Source: Hydractinia symbiolongicarpus (taxonomy: Eukaryota; Cnidaria; Hydrozoa; Anthoathecata; Hydractiniidae). Taken from it: DNA of 64,000 bases. Made by a program: the position numbers and the translations under genes. Under the pieces are notes generated by a model, which saw only the letters and a program-made list of their open reading frames with translations, searched no databases and was not told the DNA's origin. The stretch spans positions 8,866,001 through 8,930,000 of the forward strand of contig NC_079883.1 of assembly GCF_029227915.1 (NCBI RefSeq). Direction: 5' to 3'. Below are positions 54,482 to 64,000 of this stretch, in pieces. The stretch's first letter is position 1, and each line of letters begins with the position of its first letter.

Positions 54482-54601
54482 GTCTACGGCCATACCACGA
54501 TGAACACACCCGTTCTCGTCTGATCACGGAAGTTAAGCATCGTCGGGCCGGGATAGTACTTGGATGGGGGACCGCCTGGGAACTCCCGGTGTCGTAGGCT
54601 T
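54482..54601 (+). rRNA. 5S: 5S rRNA (unit A7)
   Basis: Same 5S sequence with A-type flanks. Confidence 0.98.
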
Positions 54602-54927
54602 TTCATTTTCATTTGCTGTGATATATTTCTTGTTATAACAATTAAGGAACGTGGCGGTTGTTGAAAGTGTTTCCTATGACATTTTCCTACGACATTTTCA
54701 GGTGATAGTACGAGAAAAAAGAGCTTTCAAATGCATACAAACTCGATCTATTGCCGATCATCCAATAACCCTGACGGAATGGCAAATAAAATAAAATTCC
54801 GCCGCCTTCCGAGGACTTATATCGCAATCACGTTTCGTAACAGCCAAGCGAGGTTTTACCTTAGCGTTTAAGTCACCACCGACATTTGGCCGCGCAACTT
54901 TTCTAAGCTCATTCATTTTGACTTAAG

Positions 54928-55093
54928 GAGGGGGCGAGCGCGGACGCAGGCCCCCACTACCAGAAATTGTACGGTCGAGTTACTGACGTTTGCAGTAATC
55001 GCAGAGGTCAGCCCAAGCGTAGTGCAATGCAAGAGCCTCACTCTGGAAGAAAACCCTCATTGATCAGTCTTTACTTCCCCGTCAGGTAAGTAT
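54928..55093 (-). ncRNA. U1: U1 snRNA (unit A7)
   Basis: Full-length copy with intact ATACTTACCTG. Confidence 0.96.
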
Positions 55094-55285
55094 GAGTTGG
55101 AACTGCACCGTAGCATGAGGGTACCCTTCAAAGTTTGTTAATGCTTGTGGCTTGAGTGTGTTATAAACTGCCGTGTCGCGGGGCATAGGCTGTATTCTCC
55201 CCCAGTGTACGCGTTTTGTTCCCGCCGTAGACTATGCAGAGTGCCGTCGGAAAGAGGACTGCTATTATTCTTTTATTGCTTATGT

Positions 55286-55470
55286 GGGCCGCCATCGGTA
55301 ATAGTGCAACACCAAGGCAACCCGTGGTCACGGCGTGAATGAATCCACCTCCATGACCCAAGGCCAAAAATCAGATTAATATACTGACCATTCAGAGAAT
55401 GGCCTACCAGATATTAAACTGATAAGAACAGATACTACACTTGATCTTAGCCATTAGGCCGAGAAGCGAT
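55286..55470 (-). ncRNA. U2: U2 snRNA (unit A7)
   Basis: Full-length copy, no private change seen. Confidence 0.96.
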
Positions 55471-55792
55471 AAAGAACAAGCGTTGCCATGATAGGCATCG
55501 TCCACACACCGTAACTGCTTGTGGAGCATGTCACGTTACTGTAAAGCTTACAACTGTCACCGCGTACGGATGGACGGCGACATAGTAAAAATCACGGCTG
55601 TTGATTTAGCCGTAGGATGGAGAGCGACTGTAGCGAGTGGATGGTAACTTACATGAATGCTAACAAAGGCGACGATACTAAGTGCGTGATATTACTTTCC
55701 AATATGTCTGCGTACATTCCGTTTATCAACGCATTACGCCAGAACGTGCGCGCGCGTTACACAGTAGACCATGCAGCCGAAATGCGACAGTG

Positions 55793-55865
55793 CGACCCTG
55801 CCAGGAGTCGAACCTGGAATCCCCTGATTCGTAGTCAGATGCCTTATCCATTGGGCCACAGGGCC
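55793..55865 (-). tRNA. trnR-ACG: tRNA-Arg(ACG), unit A7
   Basis: A-type, normal acceptor stem. Confidence 0.97.
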
Positions 55866-56444
55866 ATGCTTATGACTTCGCCCCATCGTCATTTTGGCTT
55901 GCGCATTCGTTTTACTTACGACAGAATTCTTCGTGTTTGTAGCCATGAAAGAAAGGGACTTCTGTGAGTGAATTTTTTTACTGTGGTCTAATAAAAAAGT
56001 CGAAACGCAGTGCCCAATATATGAATTGCTCCTAATAGCCGGAAACAGGCCGTGTCGATGATGTAGGCCGACATACGCAACGCAAACCAAAGAACGCTTT
56101 ATGAAAATCCTAACACGAGCGCGGAAGAAGCCCAAATTAACAGACTAGATGTAATGCTGAAGACCTCAAACTCCAGCAGCTTCTCTTGCAGACTATTGCG
56201 TCGTACTACAAATAAAAATTAACATGCTTTCGCATAGTCGCGGCACCCAAAACGGACATTATACGATGTACAGAAACACACATTTCTGTTTTCGCGCCAA
56301 ATCAATTCCCGGGAGTGGTACTTTTACGTCCGCATACTTCGCACCGTCTTAAATTATATCTCATTTACACGGTAATGTTTAGTATACTTCTACTGTGATA
56401 ACAAGCATCGTTTATCGTTGGATTGTTGTAAGAAAACATTAAAA

Positions 56445-56996
56445 ATGAGTGAAGCAGCTTCTCCAAAGAAAATCGCACCCAAGAAGAAACCTGCTGCAAA
56501 GAAGACAGCTGATCACCCTAAATATGTGGACATGATCAAGGCTGCTATCGCTACCCTAAAGGAACGCGGTGGTTCATCTCGCCAAGCTATTACAAAATAT
56601 ATTCATGCAAATTACAAAGTTGCTGAAAACTCAGATCATCATCTGAAAATGGCTCTTAAACGAGGAGTAACATCAGGCGATTTGATTCAAACTAAAGGCA
56701 CTGGTGCTTCTGGATCATTCAAGCTAGGTCAGGTAAAAAAAGAAAAACCTAAGAAAAAGGCCGCAGCAAAAAAGCCAACGGCAAAGAAGCCTACTGCAAA
56801 GAAAAGTACACCAAAAAAGAAGCCAGCAAAGAAGAGCACGCCAAAGAAAGCAGCAAAGAAGCCTGCCACAAAGAAAGCCTCGGCTAAGAAACCAGCAGCT
56901 AAGAAACCCACAAAGAAGCCTGTTGCTAAAAAACCTGCAGCAAAGAAGGTCAAAAAGACTCCCAAAAAGGCAGCAAAGAAGACCGCAAAAAAATAA
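56445..56996 (+). CDS. H1: Linker histone H1 (unit A7)
   Basis: Intact 183 residues. Stem-loop at 57029-57044. Confidence 0.98.
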   Translation: MSEAASPKKIAPKKKPAAKKTADHPKYVDMIKAAIATLKERGGSSRQAITKYIHANYKVAENSDHHLKMALKRGVTSGDLIQTKGTGASGSFKLGQVKKEKPKKKAAAKKPTAKKPTAKKSTPKKKPAKKSTPKKAAKKPATKKASAKKPAAKKPTKKPVAKKPAAKKVKKTPKKAAKKTAKK

Positions 56997-57357
56997 TTTG
57001 TGTGTATCTGGCTATTACATTAACAAACGGCTATTTTTATAGCCACACATTTACAAAAAAACATTATCTTGGTACAAAGTTAAACTTGTTTAAGTCACTT
57101 AAACAGTTAAAAAAGAGTAAATTTAAGATTAGATTCCCTAAGTTTAAGTATTTTCGTTTTTAAATTTCTTATTTTCTTGCTTTTACTTTTCTTGCCCTTC
57201 ATATTTTTAACATTGTCAAACTTTATGTAGCATAAAATTTTTATGTAGCATAAAATTTAAACAGAAAGCAGGACAAAGTTTGATATAAAAAGCTAGCCGT
57301 AATATTTTTTATGGATGTGTGGCTATAAAAATAGCCGTTTTTTGTTTGGTAAGATGC

Positions 57358-57771
<414 letters not shown>

Positions 57772-58249
57772 TTAAGAAGTCGATGTAGTACGGATACACA
57801 AGACGGTCTAAAATGCACTATCGCGCCAAAGTTTTATTTCTCATATTGATTGACAGCTAAGGTTCAAAACAAACCATTTGATTGGTGCTAAGAAAGTAAT
57901 TTCTGATTGGCTGCATAATGACATTACGCTCATTACTTTAACATTTTTATAAAATCTGTGTTTTTTGGCTACGGGAAAACGGCTGTATCTTCTGATACAC
58001 AAAAGCTTTTGACTTTTTTTTTTTTTAGTAAGTAGCAGAAGGTTTGGCGAATTCCAACGATGCCAAATTTATTGCCTTACTGAAACATTAAGACCACGAA
58101 TTTTTAAAAAAACTACAGTTTTACTTAAAAAAATGTACAAAATGTTCGGAACATTTTGTAATGACGCAACTCTATTGGTTAATTAGGGTGTTTCCACGAG
58201 CAGTAGGTAATTTTATGGCCTCTTTTTAAAGCTGTCTGAATTCTGTTAA

Positions 58250-58606
<357 letters not shown>

Positions 58607-59066
58607 GCGTTGTCATTGCTCAACAAAAACGGCTATTTTTATAGCCACAAATCTTTTAAAACATTACTTTGTGCACGCTTCCAAATTACACAATGTGTAA
58701 AGTCTTGTCACAGTTACATTTATTGCTATACGATACTATGTCATATATGACACAAAAAAAATTTAGAAATACTTTGTAGGGTTAATTTGCCTGGGAGTGT
58801 TTCCGTGAAAAGCTGGGTTAAGTTAAATGTAAGCAATAACATGGATCAATGTACTTGTCTTTTCTGCAAGTACAGCTAATAATACGTATGAAAAGTGAAG
58901 CTAATCCACACACACATGGGGAAGTATTTTAAATGTAGGCTAGTGTTCTTAAGCACATTATTTAGAAGTTTTATTAACTTCGGTTAACTTGTAGTGACGC
59001 CAAGTAAATGTTTTTTTAAAGATGTGTGGTCTTAAAAAAGACCGTTTGTGTTTGGTAGACGTTGGT

Positions 59067-59471
59067 TTACTTGCTGCTTGTGTATTTTGTGACGGCTTTT
59101 GTTCCTTCACTGACTGCGTGTTTTGCAAGTTCTCCAGGCAAGAGAAGACGTACTGCGGTTTGAATTTCACGAGAAGAGATGGTCGACTTTTTGTTTTGAA
59201 GAGCCAAACGCGAAGCTTCGGAAGCAATGCGCTCAAAGATGTCGTTGACAAATGAGTTCATGATGCTCATAGCTTTGCTTGAAACTCCGACATCTGGGTG
59301 AACTTGTTTCAAAACATTGTAGATGTAAATAGCATAACTTTCCTTTCTCTTTCTCTTGCGTTTCTTTTCACCAGTTCCACCAATCTTTCCTCCTTTTTTG
59401 CCGGCTCTTTTTTCACCTTTCTTGGCTACTTTAGGTGCCTGTTTTCCTCCTTTAGCTGCTGCGTCAGACAT
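59067..59471 (-). CDS. H2B: Histone H2B (unit A7)
   Basis: 134 residues, intact. Stem-loop at 59028-59043. Divergent from H2A at 59756. Confidence 0.99.
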   Translation of the reverse strand: MSDAAAKGGKQAPKVAKKGEKRAGKKGGKIGGTGEKKRKRKRKESYAIYIYNVLKQVHPDVGVSSKAMSIMNSFVNDIFERIASEASRLALQNKKSTISSREIQTAVRLLLPGELAKHAVSEGTKAVTKYTSSK

Positions 59472-59755
59472 GGTTAAAAATTTTTGCTACTTAACTTGTA
59501 AATAAGCATTAAACTGCAAGTCAAAACTTTTTGTTTATAAGTAAAAAAATCGGATCGAATTCGATCCGAAAACGCCGATACGCAATTTAATTGGTTAAAA
59601 AAAAAATCTTTTGTTTAATACTTAATTATGATTGGTTAAAAAAACATGATTTCGATCCTATTTTTATGATGAAAAAACGAGTAAAGTTTATTTCGTTAAC
59701 ACTTACGTTAAATATTCGTACGTTTTTGTATTAACTTACAAATCAAATCGCAGTT

Positions 59756-60136
59756 ATGTCTGGACGTGGAAAAGGTGGAAAAGCTAAGGCTAAAGCCAAG
59801 ACAAGATCCTCAAGAGCTGGACTTCAATTTCCAGTCGGTAGAGTGCATAGATTCCTTCGTAGAGGGCACTATGCTAACCGAATTGGATCTGGAGCACCAG
59901 TTTACTTAGCAGCCGTCTTGGAATATTTATCTGCTGAGATATTGGAGTTGGCTGGTAACGCAGCAAGAGACAACAAAAAAGCTAGGATTATTCCAAGACA
60001 TTTACAATTGGCTGTTCGTAATGATGAAGAATTAAACAAACTTTTGAGCGGTGTAACCATTGCAGCTGGTGGTGTTTTGCCAAACATTCAAGCTGTCTTA
60101 CTCCCAAAGAAGAACGACAAAGGACAGAAGAAGTAA
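59756..60136 (+). CDS. H2A: Histone H2A (unit A8)
   Basis: Intact 126 residues. Stem-loop at 60159-60174. Confidence 0.99.
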   Translation: MSGRGKGGKAKAKAKTRSSRAGLQFPVGRVHRFLRRGHYANRIGSGAPVYLAAVLEYLSAEILELAGNAARDNKKARIIPRHLQLAVRNDEELNKLLSGVTIAAGGVLPNIQAVLLPKKNDKGQKK

Positions 60137-60333
60137 ACCGCTACACTCAGAAAACAACGGCTATTTTTATAGCCACACATCTTTAAAAAAACATTGTTTT
60201 TTTCACAAAACTATAACCTTAAAGTCTAATAGATAATCCATGCATACGCCTTGTCCTAAGTAACTCAAAGAAATTAAATAAAAAAATTTGATCACAACGT
60301 CAAAATAAATTGCACGTATTTGCACCTACTAAT

Positions 60334-60453
60334 GTCTACGGCCATACCACGATGAACACACCCGTTCTCGTCTGATCACGGAAGTTAAGCATCGTCGGGC
60401 CGGGATAGTACTTGGATGGGGGACCGCCTGGGAACTCCCGGTGTCGTAGGCTT
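60334..60453 (+). rRNA. 5S: 5S rRNA (unit A8)
   Basis: Same 5S sequence with A-type flanks. Confidence 0.98.
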
Positions 60454-60779
60454 TTCATTTTCATTTGCTGTGATATATTTCTTGTTATAACAATTAAGGA
60501 ACGTGGCGGTTGTTGAAAGTGTTTCCTATGACATTTTCCTACGACATTTTCAGGTGATAGTACGAGAAAAAAGAGCTTTCAAATGCATACAAACTCGATC
60601 TATTGCCGATCATCCAATAACCCTGACGGAATGGCAAATAAAATAAAATTCCGCCGCCTTCCGAGGACTTATATCGCAATCACGTTTCGTAACAGCCAAG
60701 CGAGGTTTTACCTTAGCGTTTAAGTCACCACCGACATTTGGCCGCGCAACTTTTCTAAGCTCATTCATTTTGACTTAAG

Positions 60780-60945
60780 GAGGGGGCGAGCGCGGACGCA
60801 GGCCCCCACTACCAGAAATTGTACGGTCGAGTTACTGACGTTTGCAGTAATCGCAGAGGTCAGCCCAAGCGTAGTGCAATGCAAGAGCCTCACTCTGGAA
60901 GAAAACCCTCATTGATCAGTCTTTACTTCCCCGTCAGGTAAGTAT
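60780..60945 (-). ncRNA. U1: U1 snRNA (unit A8)
   Basis: Full-length copy with intact ATACTTACCTG. Confidence 0.96.
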
Positions 60946-61137
60946 GAGTTGGAACTGCACCGTAGCATGAGGGTACCCTTCAAAGTTTGTTAATGCTTGT
61001 GGCTTGAGTGTGTTATAAACTGCCGTGTCGCGGGGCATAGGCTGTATTCTCCCCCAGTGTACGCGTTTTGTTCCCGCCGTAGACTATGCAGAGTGCCGTC
61101 GGAAAGAGGACTGCTATTATTCTTTTATTGCTTATGT

Positions 61138-61322
61138 GGGCCGCCATCGGTAATAGTGCAACACCAAGGCAACCCGTGGTCACGGCGTGAATGAATCCAC
61201 CTCCATGACCCAAGGCCAAAAATCAGATTAATATACTGACCATTCAGAGAATGGCCTACCAGATATTAAACTGATAAGAACAGATACTACACTTGATCTT
61301 AGCCATTAGGCCGAGAAGCGAT
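61138..61322 (-). ncRNA. U2: U2 snRNA (unit A8)
   Basis: Full-length copy, no private change seen. Confidence 0.96.
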
Positions 61323-61644
61323 AAAGAACAAGCGTTGCCATGATAGGCATCGTCCACACACCGTAACTGCTTGTGGAGCATGTCACGTTACTGTAAAGCT
61401 TACAACTGTCACCGCGTACGGATGGACGGCGACATAGTAAAAATCACGGCTGTTGATTTAGCCGTAGGATGGAGAGCGACTGTAGCGAGTGGATGGTAAC
61501 TTACATGAATGCTAACAAAGGCGACGATACTAAGTGCGTGATATTACTTTCCAATATGTCTGCGTACATTCCGTTTATCAACGCATTACGCCAGAACGTG
61601 CGCGCGCGTTACACAGTAGACCATGCAGCCGAAATGCGACAGTG

Positions 61645-61717
61645 CGACCCTGCCAGGAGTCGAACCTGGAATCCCCTGATTCGTAGTCAGATGCCTTATC
61701 CATTGGGCCACAGGGCC
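61645..61717 (-). tRNA. trnR-ACG: tRNA-Arg(ACG), unit A8
   Basis: A-type, normal acceptor stem. Confidence 0.97.
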
Positions 61718-62296
61718 ATGCTTATGACTTCGCCCCATCGTCATTTTGGCTTGCGCATTCGTTTTACTTACGACAGAATTCTTCGTGTTTGTAGCCATGA
61801 AAGAAAGGGACTTCTGTGAGTGAATTTTTTTACTGTGGTCTAATAAAAAAGTCGAAACGCAGTGCCCAATATATGAATTGCTCCTAATAGCCGGAAACAG
61901 GCCGTGTCGATGATGTAGGCCGACATACGCAACGCAAACCAAAGAACGCTTTATGAAAATCCTAACACGAGCGCGGAAGAAGCCCAAATTAACAGACTAG
62001 ATGTAATGCTGAAGACCTCAAACTCCAGCAGCTTCTCTTGCAGACTATTGCGTCGTACTACAAATAAAAATTAACATGCTTTCGCATAGTCGCGGCACCC
62101 AAAACGGACATTATACGATGTACAGAAACACACATTTCTGTTTTCGCGCCAAATCAATTCCCGGGAGTGGTACTTTTACGTCCGCATACTTCGCACCGTC
62201 TTAAATTATATCTCATTTACACGGTAATGTTTAGTATACTTCTACTGTGATAACAAGCATCGTTTATCGTTGGATTGTTGTAAGAAAACATTAAAA

Positions 62297-62848
62297 ATGA
62301 GTGAAGCAGCTTCTCCAAAGAAAATCGCACCCAAGAAGAAACCTGCTGCAAAGAAGACAGCTGATCACCCTAAATATGTGGACATGATCAAGGCTGCTAT
62401 CGCTACCCTAAAGGAACGCGGTGGTTCATCTCGCCAAGCTATTACAAAATATATTCATGCAAATTACAAAGTTGCTGAAAACTCAGATCATCATCTGAAA
62501 ATGGCTCTTAAACGAGGAGTAACATCAGGCGATTTGATTCAAACTAAAGGCACTGGTGCTTCTGGATCATTCAAGCTAGGTCAGGTAAAAAAAGAAAAAC
62601 CTAAGAAAAAGGCCGCAGCAAAAAAGCCAACGGCAAAGAAGCCTACTGCAAAGAAAAGTACACCAAAAAAGAAGCCAGCAAAGAAGAGCACGCCAAAGAA
62701 AGCAGCAAAGAAGCCTGCCACAAAGAAAGCCTCGGCTAAGAAACCAGCAGCTAAGAAACCCACAAAGAAGCCTGTTGCTAAAAAACCTGCAGCAAAGAAG
62801 GTCAAAAAGACTCCCAAAAAGGCAGCAAAGAAGACCGCAAAAAAATAA
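62297..62848 (+). CDS. H1: Linker histone H1 (unit A8)
   Basis: Intact 183 residues. Stem-loop at 62881-62896. Confidence 0.98.
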   Translation: MSEAASPKKIAPKKKPAAKKTADHPKYVDMIKAAIATLKERGGSSRQAITKYIHANYKVAENSDHHLKMALKRGVTSGDLIQTKGTGASGSFKLGQVKKEKPKKKAAAKKPTAKKPTAKKSTPKKKPAKKSTPKKAAKKPATKKASAKKPAAKKPTKKPVAKKPAAKKVKKTPKKAAKKTAKK

Positions 62849-63209
62849 TTTGTGTGTATCTGGCTATTACATTAACAAACGGCTATTTTTATAGCCACAC
62901 ATTTACAAAAAAACATTATCTTGGTACAAAGTTAAACTTGTTTAAGTCACTTAAACAGTTAAAAAAGAGTAAATTTAAGATTAGATTCCCTAAGTTTAAG
63001 TATTTTCGTTTTTAAATTTCTTATTTTCTTGCTTTTACTTTTCTTGCCCTTCATATTTTTAACATTGTCAAACTTTATGTAGCATAAAATTTTTATGTAG
63101 CATAAAATTTAAACAGAAAGCAGGACAAAGTTTGATATAAAAAGCTAGCCGTAATATTTTTTATGGATGTGTGGCTATAAAAATAGCCGTTTTTTGTTTG
63201 GTAAGATGC

Positions 63210-63623
<414 letters not shown>

Positions 63624-64000
63624 TTAAGAAGTCGATGTAGTACGGATACACAAGACGGTCTAAAATGCACTATCGCGCCAAAGTTTTATTTCTCATATTG
63701 ATTGACAGCTAAGGTTCAAAACAAACCATTTGATTGGTGCTAAGAAAGTAATTTCTGATTGGCTGCATAATGACATTACGCTCATTACTTTAACATTTTT
63801 ATAAAATCTGTGTTTTTTGGCTACGGGAAAACGGCTGTATCTTCTGATACACAAAAGCTTTTGACTTTTTTTTTTTTTAGTAAGTAGCAGAAGGTTTGGC
63901 GAATTCCAACGATGCCAAATTTATTGCCTTACTGAAACATTAAGACCACGAATTTTTAAAAAAACTACAGTTTTACTTAAAAAAATGTACAAAATGTTCG

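Overview
This window is a long tandem array of one compound repeat unit of about 5.85 kb, from an animal genome. Each full unit carries the complete replication-dependent histone quintet (H1, H2A, H2B, H3, H4). It also carries four structural RNA genes: tRNA-Arg(ACG), U2 snRNA, U1 snRNA and 5S rRNA. The histone genes are intronless and end in histone-type 3' stem-loops. H4 is almost the vertebrate protein, with Ile for Val near residue 21. H3 is H3.2-like. The spacers are AT-rich. All this fits an invertebrate metazoan. A cnidarian, possibly a hydrozoan, is my best guess from the H2B/H1 tails and base composition, but the sequence does not prove it.

Layout. Read in the direction of H2B, a unit is H2B> <H4 H3> <H1 tRNA-Arg> U2> U1> <5S <H2A, then the next H2B>. 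H2A/H2B and H4/H3 are divergent pairs with shared promoters. H2B/H4 and H3/H1 are convergent. I name units by subfamily. Positions 1-16904 hold three A units in this direction: A1 (cut at its left end), A2 (5549-11400, 5852 bp) and A3. A 500-base run of N (16905-17404) follows. Everything after it is in the opposite direction. B1-B4 (17405-38390) form a second subfamily with a 5876-bp period. A4-A8 (38391-64000) return to subfamily A but stay inverted. A is told from B by a 22-bp insertion after 5S, a CA-repeat length, a tRNA position-1 change and scattered substitutions. At 38390 an H3 upstream region of B4 is fused directly to the H1 upstream region of A4, so about 3.8 kb (H4, H2B, H2A, 5S, U1, U2, tRNA) is missing there.

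How the genes work together. The histones package new DNA in S phase. Their mRNAs end at the stem-loop, and a shared A-rich element lies just downstream. U1 and U2 are spliceosomal RNAs probably made by Pol II from a shared upstream element (CCACAAGCA). 5S rRNA and tRNA are Pol III products. The unit therefore links three kinds of high-demand multicopy gene that are probably homogenised together.

Points for a second look: a conserved, structured, Sm-site-like segment with a GTAAGT donor between tRNA and U2, which could be an undescribed snRNA or spliced-leader RNA; a U1 copy changed in its 5' splice-site-pairing region; a tRNA variant that breaks the 1:72 pair in all B units; a tRNA without a nearby Pol III terminator; single-base frameshifts in one H1, one H2B and one H4; and the inversion exactly at the assembly gap.
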